NCBI GenBank assembly: GCA_029339505.1
Contig: JAQISU010000119.1
Span: 3,158,501-3,222,500, forward strand
DNA from: Unio delphinus
Taxonomy: Eukaryota; Mollusca; Bivalvia; Unionida; Unionidae
Direction of reading: 5' to 3'
DNA: 64,000 nucleotides
Shown: one piece after another, positions 16,884-27,085 of the stretch
Position numbering within the stretch: the first letter of the stretch is position 1
Layout of the letters: every line of letters starts with the position of its first letter
Notes under the pieces: generated by a model
Told to the model about the DNA's origin: nothing
What the model saw: only the letters and a program-made list of their open reading frames with translations
The model's database searches: none
Position numbers and translations under genes: made by a program

Positions 16884-17363
16884 ATGTCATATAGTGTTAT
16901 TAGTGTTGCGTTAACTCCTGGTCAAATCAAAAAATTGCAATCAGAATCAGCTAAAAAATGTGGAACCACAATCACGTTGAAACCTAATCAAATGACGGGT
17001 GGTGAAAATAAATTATCGCTGACAACTCGTCAAGTGAAACATTTCAATGATGCTTTCAAGGATAAAAAGGGAGTTCAGATTACTCTCTCTGCGGCTGCTA
17101 TTAAAAATATGATGAAAACAGGTGGTATATTTCCATTGTTTGCTGCGTTACCAGCATTGATTGCAGCAGCAGCCCCAGCGGTGGCTAAAGCAGCGGCGTT
17201 AGGAGCCGTTGGTACTGCAGCAGGAATGGCACTAAAAAAGGCAGCTGGACAAGGATATAAAAAAAAGAGACGATCCGTTCAAGGATTGGGTCTAAGACTA
17301 CCAGGAACCCCGTATTCGTGGTACAGCGGAAAGGGTCTAAGACTACCAGGAACGGTTTATTAA
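16884..17363 (+). CDS. Minor capsid / membrane-lytic pVI-like protein
   Basis: A 159-residue protein with an N-terminal LTPGQIKKLQ-type helix pair, a GGIFPLFAALPALIAAAAP hydrophobic Ala-rich segment (about 90-120), a basic KKKRR stretch and two C-terminal GLRLPGT repeats. Maverick/adintovirus minor capsid proteins share this layout: repeated LTxxQ-type motifs, a Gly/Ala hydrophobic helix and a Gly-Leu-rich C-terminus. The adenovirus protein VI analogue disrupts endosomal membranes, and its tail is cut by the adenain protease encoded next. The tandem GLRLPG tail could be such a processing target. It is conserved in copy C (47509-48054). Confidence 0.75.
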   Translation: MSYSVISVALTPGQIKKLQSESAKKCGTTITLKPNQMTGGENKLSLTTRQVKHFNDAFKDKKGVQITLSAAAIKNMMKTGGIFPLFAALPALIAAAAPAVAKAAALGAVGTAAGMALKKAAGQGYKKKRRSVQGLGLRLPGTPYSWYSGKGLRLPGTVY

Positions 17364-17389
17364 TTCAGAAATCTTCAATTTCCGAACCT

Positions 17390-17827
17390 ATGGTTCCAAT
17401 GTCCAATTTTGATTTAATGGATGCGGCTAAACAACTAGTGATTAAAAATTTCAGAGGTGTTTTTATGAAAGATCAATTACCACATCAACCAAACAAAACT
17501 GAAACAGGTATTATTAATCTCGATAACAGCACCGGACCTGGAACTCACTGGGTTGCATACGCTATTGATCCACGTGGGATTGTCTATTTTGATTCATATG
17601 GATTAGCCCCACCAAAAGAGTTTATGCGGTATATAAAAACCCTTCCAATGAAGACTTGGTATTCTACGCTACCAACACAACAAATCAATGACCCACCAAT
17701 ATGCGGCAGTGAAGTATTAAATGTCCTTGACGCTATTTCTAACTCCTTGGGTAACCCAAGGGGAAAACCACCTCATATTGTTGTTAATGACTACACTAGT
17801 AATCGCTTTTTAGAGAGAGATATATAA
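17390..17827 (+). CDS. Adenain-type maturation cysteine protease
   Basis: Family C5-like protease that processes virion precursors. The catalytic His is in GTHWVAYA, the Asp in VYFDSYGLAPP, the Gln in QQIND and the Cys in PPICGSEVLNVL, in the adenain order. About 145 residues is short for adenain but usual for Mavericks. The start is at 17390 or, better supported, at 17399 (MSNFDLMDAAKQ), because copy C has the same MSNFDL start. The upstream in-frame extension to 17318 overlaps the pVI-like gene in another frame and is unlikely to be used. Confidence 0.9.
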   Translation: MVPMSNFDLMDAAKQLVIKNFRGVFMKDQLPHQPNKTETGIINLDNSTGPGTHWVAYAIDPRGIVYFDSYGLAPPKEFMRYIKTLPMKTWYSTLPTQQINDPPICGSEVLNVLDAISNSLGNPRGKPPHIVVNDYTSNRFLERDI

Positions 17828-17833
17828 AATATC

Positions 17834-18762
17834 ATGATTGATATTTGGGGAAGACCTCTGAAACCCAAACCCGATGACACTGCAACTCCTGATTCTATCA
17901 AGGATATAAAAAAAAAATTAAAGATGAAATCGCTGAGACGTTGAACTTAACAAGTGTTGACCCGAATGAAATAGTTGTATTTCAAGACAAACAGGGTAAA
18001 TTGAAATCCAGTAATATTTCTCTGGATGATATTTTGGTTAAACAACAAAACGCAATCGAGAACACCGTTGCGCTATTTTCCGATCAGGGTAAACTCAAAC
18101 CGGGTGTACTTTTTTCGACGATTACAGATCGATTTACAAACCACGATAAAGAATTTGAAGATCATTTAAAAAACTACAATAGTTTCCGTAGAAATGTCGT
18201 TCATAAGTTCTTTGGATCCCCAATTGTAGTTACACCATCTATCGCTGAAATTAAAACGTTTGTTGATGATCAAAAGGTTATCAACGAAGCAACAAAAACA
18301 ACAACCGACGCCATTGATACATTTATTGGAACCCCGTTAGATAAAATTGAACTAAAACTCCCTGATATTAAAAAATCCATCGATGAGACGAAAACTTCCA
18401 TCGAAGGCATCAAAGGTGATCTTTCGAGGATGATAACAGCCATTGAAAAAACAAAAATTCCTCATGAGAAAACCAACAACGTGGTATACACAATCCAACA
18501 CGGATCATTTGAGTGGACACCTGAAAACAACACATTAGATATCACTGCAACCGTTAAGGGTATTTATCGATTAACACTAGTAACACCATCGTCTCAATTT
18601 AAGATTTCATCGTCCAGTTCATCCGGGTTCAATAATACGATTTCAACGATCATCGACAAGAATACAACTGAAAAGTTCACAATCGCATCTACTGATACTC
18701 ATTTGGTTAGGGTCTCAACAACGTGGTATGTGGAATTCGTAGCGAATTTAAGTAAATCGTAA
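17834..18762 (+). CDS. Spike/fibre-like protein, split by one base at an A10 tract
   Basis: From the ATG at 17834 a 36-codon frame leads to A10 (17908-17917). The main frame (about 17918-18762) lies at -1 and has no good ATG of its own, so the start is supplied from upstream of the A-run. The protein has an N-terminal region, helical heptad-like segments (LDKIELKLPDIKKSIDETKTSIEG near 130-170 of the main frame) and a beta-rich, Ser/Thr-rich C-terminus. That organisation resembles trimeric fibres. The copy C homologue diverges most at the C-terminal tip, as expected of a receptor-binding end. The role is inferred, not recognised. Confidence 0.65.
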
Positions 18763-18774
18763 TTGAAAACGCTA
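18761..18774 (+). promoter_or_regulatory. Late-promoter-like motif AATTGAAAACGCTAGCGT
   Basis: Starts 31 bp upstream of the ATG at 18792; contains the palindrome ACGCTAGCGT and is followed by TTTAAAATA. Its first bases overlap the end of the spike gene. Confidence 0.65.
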
Positions 18775-18791
18775 GCGTGTTTAAAATAAAA

Positions 18792-19436
18792 ATGATTTCA
18801 TCATCTCAATATCGCTATGATCAGGTCAGAGAGTATCAAACTAGACTCAAAACCTTGTCTGAGGAGTATGAATTGAAAATTAAAAAATATCGCAGGAGAA
18901 TTACCGCAATTGATGTTACTGTGTACGCTGTGAGTGGTGTAATCACCGGAGCCGGTATTATACTGCCTTCAGTGACAATGATGGCTCCGATAGCTGTTCC
19001 AATTTGCATTTCTGCGGCAACAACAATCGCTGGAATAATTTCAATAATCACAAAAAAAATATCCTCATGCAGCCAACGGAAACTACAAGACTACATAATT
19101 CAATTTCATGTTGTGTCCACTGCATACTCGCAATTATCCTCATTGATATCGTCATCTCTCGATGATACAATTATATCAGAGAGTGAGTTTTCAGCGATGG
19201 TAGATATATATGATTCTGCGATGTCAAAATTAGAAGTACAACATGAGTATAATAACAATGACAACACAGATGGAATTACTTCAACAAATAGTGGAGAACA
19301 CAAATCCAGTACAAACAAGCATGATCTCAATAACCTCAACGAATCCAGAATTCAGTGTGAATTTCCCCTCTCCAGTCCCAGTGAAGGAAATCGCGCTAGC
19401 AAAATTACGAGTATACCACAGCTGGCCAAATATTAG
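18792..19436 (+). CDS. Two-helix membrane protein of the structural block
   Basis: The start is the ATG at 18792 (MISSSQYRYDQVREYQ); the preceding in-frame GTG is ignored. An N-terminal coiled coil (about 1-40) is followed by two hydrophobic helices (VTVYAVSGVITGAGIILP and APIAVPICISAATTIAG), then a helical domain with SSLISSSLDDTIISESEFSAM and an Asn/Ser-rich tail. The layout resembles a small membrane protein commonly found near the capsid genes of invertebrate Mavericks. The copy C homologue (44958-45556) is broken by one base. The last ~180 bp overlap the next gene in another frame. Confidence 0.7.
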   Translation: MISSSQYRYDQVREYQTRLKTLSEEYELKIKKYRRRITAIDVTVYAVSGVITGAGIILPSVTMMAPIAVPICISAATTIAGIISIITKKISSCSQRKLQDYIIQFHVVSTAYSQLSSLISSSLDDTIISESEFSAMVDIYDSAMSKLEVQHEYNNNDNTDGITSTNSGEHKSSTNKHDLNNLNESRIQCEFPLSSPSEGNRASKITSIPQLAKY

Positions 19437-20616
19437 GTCAAAACCATTTGGTGGTCAACAACCGAATAATTCACTGGTATTTGCAAATAAGAATAAACCC
19501 GACGGTACCCCAGACTGGAACGTTGTTTCCATACCAACCGGATCATATCAAATTGAACAAATCAATGACGAATTCGCGCGTAGAATAAAATCGATTACTG
19601 GAAAAGAATCAAAAATAGCTATAACAGTTCATGTGCCGACACTATCATCTGCCATTGAAATAAGCACAGAAGGATACGTCGTAGATATCTATCAGAGTTC
19701 TATTAGAACCGTACTAGGATGGCCTGAATTACCACCCGGTGGAAAAACCGTTAAATTAATAGAACCACAAAAAACTGATTATATCACCGACAGGACAAAA
19801 TCTGATAATCCAGTAAGGAGTTATAAAGATTATGATAAGTCATATTTTTTCATTAGAGTAGAATATGATGAAAGAGTACGACTTATTCATCATCTTGCTA
19901 ACCGGGATAAAATCACTGAAAATTTCACAGCTTTCAATAACGATATTTCGTTGTTGTTTATATCTCTTAGATCCGGCACTCTCACCCGAGATGAATTTAT
20001 CAGTGTCGTAGAAACATGTAACAAAATCATCAATGACATGGAAACATTTCATTCACAAATTATTCAAGAAGTATTAGGTGACAGTAGTCCTAAAACAAGA
20101 GATTTATTTGCAATAGAATATAGGATCCGCATAGGAGATATTCCAACATTCAAACTTCCAGGATATAATATCTCAGAACTACAAAAATCTCTCGATGATG
20201 CCATCGATGAAGGTTTCAAAAAAATCCATGATACGTGGAAAAAAACACCATCACAACCACAAACAACTATCCTCAAACATAATAATGACCCAGATGGTGG
20301 TGGCAGGCATATTGCTCCGTTCAATGTGAATATTTCATCGGTGATAGCAATCAATTTAGTATGTGATGTGATCGAAGGAAGCTATCAAATAAATTTAGAA
20401 CGATCAAATCAAGCTCAGCAAGGATATATTTTGTATTCATTTGCACCAACAGCTCCTCCAGGGTTTCTAATTATTGAGGATCCAACTAATCCAGTCTATA
20501 TGCGATGTCATAATAATTCATTAACCAGAATTAATTTCAAACTCACTGACCAGTCCAATAATCTGATTGATTTACAAGATGAGGTGTTAGCGATTAGTCT
20601 GTTTGTGAAATCGTAG
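19258..20616 (+). CDS. Vertex/penton-like structural protein candidate
   Basis: A protein of about 452 residues; starts at 19258 (MTTQMELLQQ) or 19243 are possible. Conserved features include FSVNFPSPVPVKEIALAKL (near 35), a VSIPTGSYQIEQINDEF stretch (near 90), the SSIRTVLGWPELPP segment (near 150) and a C-terminal IAINLVCDVIEGSYQIN domain. The GSYQIEQIN...LG(W/F) pattern is familiar from structural proteins of invertebrate Maverick-like elements and suggests a beta-rich vertex or penton component. The assignment is tentative. It is conserved in copy C (43760-45049), which lost the central part. Confidence 0.65.
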   Translation: MTTQMELLQQIVENTNPVQTSMISITSTNPEFSVNFPSPVPVKEIALAKLRVYHSWPNIRSKPFGGQQPNNSLVFANKNKPDGTPDWNVVSIPTGSYQIEQINDEFARRIKSITGKESKIAITVHVPTLSSAIEISTEGYVVDIYQSSIRTVLGWPELPPGGKTVKLIEPQKTDYITDRTKSDNPVRSYKDYDKSYFFIRVEYDERVRLIHHLANRDKITENFTAFNNDISLLFISLRSGTLTRDEFISVVETCNKIINDMETFHSQIIQEVLGDSSPKTRDLFAIEYRIRIGDIPTFKLPGYNISELQKSLDDAIDEGFKKIHDTWKKTPSQPQTTILKHNNDPDGGGRHIAPFNVNISSVIAINLVCDVIEGSYQINLERSNQAQQGYILYSFAPTAPPGFLIIEDPTNPVYMRCHNNSLTRINFKLTDQSNNLIDLQDEVLAISLFVKS

Positions 20617-20630
20617 TGATTTTCGTCCCC

Positions 20631-20645
20631 CAGACAAGGTCTGGA
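20631..20645 (+). terminator. Perfect short hairpin after the last structural gene
   Basis: CCAGAC-AAG-GTCTGG lies 15 bp after the stop at 20616 and next to the inner edge of the right terminal repeat. Could help end transcription or mark the repeat boundary. Confidence 0.35.
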
Positions 20646-20956
20646 ACACGATATCGTATCGGACTGGATCAAATATTCGGTTAACCCCAACTGAAAGTTC
20701 TAGCAGCAGAGAGGGTAGTGACAACGACGTTGTAGTCCCTTTTCCCAAAAAATGTAATAGTTGAAAAGTTTTTGATTTCATTAATTTCATTGATTTTTTC
20801 ATATTTTTTTTTTGGACCTAATCCATGATTCACACACACATTTGGGACCAGATGTCATTGACTTTGAGGTCTGATGTCATTGGTTTCATTGATTTTAAGC
20901 GTGATTTCAGTGAATACTTGTCTAAAAATGTTGTCCGGCTCACCCTCTCTGCTGCT
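20644..20956 (-). repeat. Right terminal inverted repeat of copy B
   Basis: Inverted copy of 5732-6034, ending CCCTCTCTGCTGCT. The internal foldback copy is at 20702-20716 and the palindrome ACGATATCGT at 20648-20657. It repeats the ATPase 3' coding sequence although no ATPase gene is present at this end. Confidence 0.95.
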
Positions 20957-20961
20957 ACATA
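20957..20961. repeat. Target-site duplication, right (ACATA)
   Basis: Matches the five bases preceding the left terminal repeat at 5727-5731. Confidence 0.8.
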
Positions 20962-21645
20962 TGTATAACACACAAATAACCGTATGATATTACCTTATTA
21001 GACAAATATCAATCAAATGCTTTAATTTAGTTCACATATGTATAGCACACATAGGATTTTGGTTTACGAGACAAAATATCTAGAACTTTAAACTTCTGTA
21101 ATGTTTTCTGTAGATGAGCAATATTTTAATTTTACTGTCCACCTTCTTGTGATTGGATTCAAAAGAGAATGAAAACATTATGAATTTGAGAACATGCCAC
21201 GTGCAAGACAGCATCTTGTTTTTGCTTCCTGGCTCTTGGTCCAATTTCTAGCATGGGTTCACTTGCAAATGAAACTTCTAATTTAACTTGAAAGCATCTA
21301 CTATATGCAGACATTATAATATTTACATAGTGTATTTTGCATGATTAAAATTTATAATTTTGTAAGTTGGTCATAAAGAAGTGATAATAATTTCTTGAAT
21401 TGAAACAAGTTAATACGAAAATTGGTCCATGTTAAAGATTTGCATTTTCAAAAATGAGATCTACATGGATGATGGGAAGCAGTTTCCACCATTTAAAGGG
21501 TGATTGATTTCATGACAATACGATGCAATCCCTGGTTTTAAATTCAAACATAAAAAATCAGAATAAACAACTTGTGGCGTAGCATGATGGTTTTGGATTG
21601 AAAACTGTAAAGGACACTAATATAGCAGCATATTCATTAAAAATT
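20962..21645. other. Host intron sequence; no feature seen
   Basis: AT-rich sequence following the element; no ORF or repeat recognised until the minisatellite at about 21650. Confidence 0.4.
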
Positions 21646-22030
21646 GAACTATGACACTTATATGTCAATAGATTCACTGTACGCTGAAATATGACACTAA
21701 TATGTCAATAGATTCACTGTACACTGAAATATGACACTAATATGTCAATAAATTGATTCACTGTAAACTGAACTATGACACTGATATGTCAATAGATTCA
21801 CTGTACGCTGAAATATGACACTAATATGTCAATATATTCACTTTACACTGAAATATGACACTGATATGTCAATAGATTCACTGTACACTGAAATATGACA
21901 CTGATTTGCCAATATATTCACTGTACACTGAATTATGACACTGATATGTCAATATCTTCACTGTGGACTGAAAAAAAGACTATGTCAATATATTCACTGA
22001 ACACTGAAAATTAACACTGATGTATTATTA
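21645..22030. repeat. Minisatellite, about 40-bp unit
   Basis: Nine to ten units of ATGACACTAATATGTCAATA followed by GATTCACTGTACACTGAA, with variants. The inverted TGACA...TGTCA within each unit could form small hairpins. Confidence 0.85.
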
Positions 22031-22279
22031 TACATGTCTTCATTGAACATTACCACATTTTGGACCATTGTCATCTTTCCTTGCATTGACAACCGATTCA
22101 TTAAGATTTCCTTTGAACAACAGATTTTACTAATCACAGAAATGCCAGCCATCTCAGATTTTGTGGAATTGTGAAATGTTTAGAGTACATTCTGTTTTGG
22201 TGTACATTCTGTTTTCCAAATAATGTTGATGAGATCTGAAAAAATGAAGCTGTTGGGTGATGAAACTCAGAACAGTTGT

Positions 22280-22400
22280 TTTCCATGTAGACACAGATTA
22301 GTAGAAACGCACTTCACACCAATATGATAGACTGGTATAGACACGGATTAGTATAAATGTACTTCACACCAATATTATAGATTGGTATAGACACAGATTG
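22280..22400. repeat. TAGACACAGATTAGTA-type repeat, first cluster
   Basis: Three units of roughly 50 bp with GACACAGATTAGTAGAAA and CTTCACACCAATATGATAGA. A second cluster of four units lies at 24290-24480, flanking the pogo-like remnant on both sides. Confidence 0.7.
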
Positions 22401-24288
22401 TCGTATATACTCGCGTATATACTCATGTATAAGCCCGTTTGCGTATAAGCTGCTCCGCCCCCAAACTGAATTGGTAAAACTGTTATAAAGTGCATGACCC
22501 GCGCATAAGCTGACCCATAATTTCTAGACTACCAGTACATCACAAGATGCACAAAGTGAGTTCTGAATGTTTATTTACGCAAATCACATTATTAAATAAA
22601 ATGAAGGAAAGAAAGCTAATTTATATGTTGAAATAAAAACAATTCTAAAGTGTTCAGTTTTAATATAAATGTAGTTAATCCTCATTATAAAATCATGAAT
22701 TATAAAAGTTCAATCATTTTTAGAATCCTTCAAAATCAGGCTCTGTATCAGACTTGCAAAACAGTTAACGAAACTTGGCTTCTGTTACGGGCATGCTTTC
22801 ATCATATACATCATCATTGTCGTCATGGTCATCTGATAGTCCGGTTCATAAAACGAGAACACCAGCCGGCTGATGCAACAAATTTTGAATCTGCCAACTG
22901 ATATTTATAATATTTCGCCATCTGCATAGCACGTAGATGAATTGCTGCCATTCCTGTACTTGCTTCTTGTTCACAAAAAGTTTGCGTGCTGCAGCACAGT
23001 TGTTTTATTTGTTTCTGCATATTCAGTAACGTTAAGTTTGAATGCTGCATCATAAGCAAAACGCTTTCTTTTTCTTCCAATACTATTCATGTTATCTGTT
23101 TGAATTGAATATAAACTTCTAGAGAGATTAAACTGAAATAATTTCGTATAGTGGTAAGTATACTATTTATATAACTTATCCTGTAATTATTTCCATGTGT
23201 GGATGGGTATCAATTTGTATTTGATAATTATTTACCATTGTTGTTTATTTGTCTTTTTTTTAAAACTACCGGTAGTGTGATTCAATTGATCAAAATATGA
23301 TTGGTTTCAGCGTGGACATTATTCAAGTATTGTGACAGTTTATAACTTTGAGCAGAAACCATGTCCACTGCCATATCTCAGTAAACGATACATTTGAGAG
23401 TTGGCAGGTACTAGTAAAGTCATTGGCATTGTGCAACAACACAAACCTATTATCCCCGAGTTATTTACCACAGATTAAGCATATGGTAGCTATTGTAGAA
23501 CGCGCTACCAAACAACTTTGCTTCACAAAAAAATAAACAACAGTAGCATATAAACTGTGGCTGCATATTACGTCTAAAACACCTATAAAATAAATCCCAC
23601 AAATTATATTGTTTTACAATTATTCACGCTGACTTGTATATTGTACTGTTATTTAGCCTTCCTAAGCATGCTCGCAACAAACCCCTATGGAGCCTCTCAC
23701 TAGTGTTCCTTTAAGACTTTTGTACATGTATTTCTACTCTTGATCAAAATGGTTGTTGTATATACTTTCAGTATCGAAATTCTTTTATATTTTATGCGTA
23801 GATTCTTTTCATATTTACACTGAAATAAGCTAGCGTGCATTTTTTGTACGATACCATAGAGTTTAATGATTACTGATTATCTGAGGGTTAAATACTTGAC
23901 TATAGATTACTAATATGGCGGTTCTTTTGAAAAATACACATATTTCCATGGTTGAAATAACACGTATGACTGTATTTTCTGGTGGATGGACATCTGTCAA
24001 ATAGACGTCAAGTACAACAAAACATGTTTTTAATTCGTTATCCTACCACTTAAGTTAGATAAAAAATATTTGTTTCACTTCACAACAGGACAAGTTTTAT
24101 GAGCCATGTGACATCATTAGGCACGTGATCTTATCTTCGGAGATCAATAGAAACAATAAATACTGGAAATAGAGTGCAAAATGCATTTCAGACTTGGACC
24201 TTGACCCGCAGATAAGCCGACCCACCCCCCCTTCTTCCAGGCCATATTTTTTTCCTAAATTGTTTGGCTTATATGTGAGTAAATATGG
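22388..24288 (-). mobile_element. Pogo/Tigger-like DNA transposon remnant
   Basis: The left end reads CGCGTATATACTCATGTATA, AGCCCGTTTGCGTATAAGC and CTGACCCATAA. The right end, on the other strand, gives TTTACTCACATATAAGCC and GGGTCGGCTTATCTGCGGG. These are the degenerate terminal repeats common in this family. A transposase fragment lies on the minus strand at 22829-23080. The insertion sits inside the 50-bp repeat array and splits it. Confidence 0.5.
22829..23080 (-). pseudogene. Transposase fragment (CENP-B-type HTH)
   Basis: An 83-residue minus-strand ORF ends in FVASAGWCSRFMNR, the signature of the CENP-B/Tc5-type DNA-binding domain in pogo/Tigger transposases. A Met-rich N-terminal part precedes it. 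The DDE domain is absent, so it is a fragment. Confidence 0.55.
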
Positions 24289-24289
24289 T

Positions 24290-24480
24290 AGTAGAAATGC
24301 ACACAATACGATAGACTGGTATAGACACATATTAGTAGAAATATACTTCACACAAATATGATAGACTGGTATAGACACAGATTAGTAGAAATGTACTTCA
24401 CACCAATATGATACACATGCATGGACACAGATTAGTAGAAACATACTTCACACGAATACGATAGACTGGTATAGAGAATA
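24290..24480. repeat. TAGACACAGATTAGTA-type repeat, second cluster
   Basis: Four units sharing GATAGACTGGTATAGACACA and AGTAGAAATGTACTTCACAC, the same family as the cluster at 22280-22400. Confidence 0.75.
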
Positions 24481-24899
24481 TCATTAGGATAATGAAAAAA
24501 TATAGACAACAAGAAACCAATTCATTAGGTGAGAAATGGCTGCATACATTTAAAAAATCGATAGGATACAGATAATTGTGAGAAAAACAAATGAATAGTT
24601 ATGTGACAAAAATGTTGAAGGAATTGTTTTTGGAATAGGAGTAATGCTCACTTTACTTTAAGTCTTACTGACTGTACATGTATGTATAGGATCAATGAAA
24701 TATAATACCTTGATTACATGTACCTAATGCTATGGTAACCTGATAAACATCCTCACAGATTGGCATCTCAGTAGTCATGAAACTAATTCAGTTATGTTAC
24801 ATTTTTTGCAGGTTTTGTATAAAATAAGTTCTTGACAATGTTTAAGAAGTGTCTGGTAAATTTATGTTGTTTTGAATCATTACAGTAACTGAAAATATT

Positions 24900-25228
24900 T
24901 CAATGAAAACATATTCCATGATTTATTTCTAAGCCAGATTCTATATCTGCTTCTTGCTCTTGCTTGGCAGATCTCACAATTAGTTGACATTTGGGTTTTT
25001 CATCTGGTCTCGCTGGAAATAACAATGAACATATTTGTACAGCTTTATTCATGTCAAAAGTTGGAGCTGATGTGTGAAGGAAAATATACACCTGTACTAG
25101 TATAAAGATTTGATTTGTCATAGTGTTTAGCATGACTTTTGTCCATGATTGAGGGTAGCATTTTTGCCTACCTGACTTGTCATGTTTTTTAGATGTGTAT
25201 TGCAATATTAGTTCAAACTTTTCAAGTT
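24900..25228 (-). CDS. Possible two-exon minus-strand host gene end
   Basis: On the minus strand, candidate exon 25172-25228 (acceptor TTTTGCTTCCAG, donor GTAGGC) encodes LEKFELILQYTSKKHDKS. Candidate exon 24900-25066 (acceptor CTTCACACATCAG) encodes PTFDMNKAVQICSLLFPARP and a further charged stretch ending at the stop at 24900. The phases are compatible across a 105-bp intron. The protein is not recognised. It would lie inside the intron of the plus-strand candidate gene. Chance or an old retrotransposon remnant is possible. Confidence 0.3.
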
Positions 25229-25229
25229 C

Positions 25230-26515
25230 TGGAAGCAAAATTGTTTATTATTTCATGCAATTTTCCATGAGGATGATTGGATTTTCCAGAACACTGTGAA
25301 GGATTTGTAAACAAGTATTCACTTCTGTTTCATATTTTGATAATCTTCAAAAAGAGTTTGTTTAGATATAATTTGAGAGTAATTATTTTCATTAATTCCT
25401 TAATCTTCCATTAAAATTTCAAAGTGTTCATTGACATTTAGACGAAAACATTAAATTGGGATTATTGAGGACTTGCTCTGATAATCTGAATCAAATAATT
25501 GTCATACATCAAGGTATTCAAGACTATTGGAATTTCATCAAAACAACTGGACCAGTGATAGCACATTTAAGAATATTTAAAATTTAATTCACGATACTTT
25601 AAGTTCAACTTTAATTTTCACTTTGTAACAGAGAAATAAATTGTTTGATGAATTTTACTCAGATTGGGTTTTTCTTCACATTCTGCTACTTTAAGACTAT
25701 ATAATTTTAACAATGGTAAGTCACAGGTGAGAAGTAGAGATCTTCATGTTTTGAAATTCAAAAAGTATTGAATTTTTTTTAGTGTTTACCATAATGCTCT
25801 GTAGCACTCATTTTCAAGAGAAGAGAAAACCTTTATTTACTTTTCTTTTTTTATCAAAATTTCGTTTATAATTTTACTTTTTCTATTGAGAAATTTAGCT
25901 TGATTCCTTTTAACGCATCTTCCATTAATTTGTATTTGATATATTTATTTGTATGTGATATATTTATTTGTATTTGATATAATGGTCAGGGACCAGATGA
26001 TCTTGTGGTCTGTCAACCATCATGCATCTTTTGTCTGTTTATTGTCTATTCATCCATAAACACAATTTTCAGGAATATTAGCAGCAATGATTTTTCAACA
26101 ATACAATAACTAGTACTGCTGAGGTAATGTGTCTAGTCAAATTCTACTGTGAGAGAGAGTCCATTTATTAAATTTGCACAGTATATGTATACAAAGTAGA
26201 ATGACACAATTGGTCTAGTTAAGTAAATGCATCAGGGAGATATGGTACATAACTGATGCTATCACACATAACTATATTGAATCGTAAAGCTGAAAACTTA
26301 ATAAATCAGTGGAATTATTTTTAATTTGGATATTTACTCCATATATATATAATGCTAAACATAATTATTTCATTTGTTGGAATAGTGTTCAAGTGACATC
26401 GCATTTCAGGAAGCAAAACACTATCATCAAAGCAAGCAAAGCCCAACAAAAATAAATTCTCAAAACTTCAGTTTGACTGAATTTTACATTGAAGTTCATC
26501 AGTAAGGTGAAGCTT
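25230..26515. other. Intronic sequence; no gene seen
   Basis: AT-rich, with a small three-unit TTTGTATTTGATATATTTAT repeat around 25928-25982 and no coding signal. Confidence 0.4.
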
Positions 26516-26519
26516 TTAA

Positions 26520-26645
26520 GTCATTGCTACATACTACATTAGTAATTCTGAAGTATGTAATATTTATCATACTACATTAGTAATTCTGAAATATGTGACA
26601 TCTGTCATACTACATTAGTAATTCTGAAGTATGTGACATCTGTCA
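26520..26645. repeat. Minisatellite, about 40-bp unit, 3 copies
   Basis: Three units of ATACTACATTAGTAATTCTG followed by AARTATGTGACATCTGTC. Confidence 0.75.
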
Positions 26646-26934
26646 AAACACAAGCACTATCACTAATTTGAAACAGAATTATAAAGAAAGTTAGAGAAAG
26701 TACAAATATAATTGCTTTTCATTAGCATCTAAATTGGAACCAGCATACATTTAAAAAATGGGGAGGAATGCAAAGATGGACACTAATGGCTCCGGATTTA
26801 CCTACAAAGGCCCTACTGAACTACTAAGAGCAGCAAATAAACAGAATGAGGGATCCAATGGCTACAATGATTTTTACAGAAATCTTACATGAATTTTAAC
26901 CTTTTACAGCATTTAAACCTGTCTCTGGATTGGT

Positions 26935-27085
26935 ACGTATCATTGTCATGCAATAATGTGAACTTGATATATTTCCTGTATCTGGATTTGGTACATGTCA
27001 TTGTCATGCAGTGATGTGAACTTGATATATTTCCTGTATCTGGATTCGGTACATGTCATTGTCATGAAGTGATGTGAACATGATC
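26935..27085. repeat. Minisatellite, about 60-bp unit
   Basis: Two to three units containing ATGTCATTGTCATGCAGTGA and TTGATATATTTCCTGTATCT; the minus-strand ORF over it is a repeat artefact. Confidence 0.75.

Larger units (their letters stand above)
5732..20956. mobile_element. Complete Maverick/Polinton (adintovirus-like) element, copy B
   Basis: A 15,225-bp unit with terminal inverted repeats of 303 and 313 bp beginning AGCAGCAGAGAGGGTGAGCC, flanked on both sides by the direct repeat ACATA. It encodes the Maverick hallmarks: rve-type integrase, B-family polymerase, FtsK/HerA-type packaging ATPase, adenain-type protease, a candidate double-jelly-roll capsid protein and minor capsid proteins. 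Nearly all genes are open. Two genes are each interrupted by one base at an A10 tract. The polymerase is fused to an SF1 helicase and an HNH motif, unlike the usual Maverick polymerase. The 5-bp duplication and intact ends suggest recent insertion; whether it is active is unknown. Confidence 0.93.
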
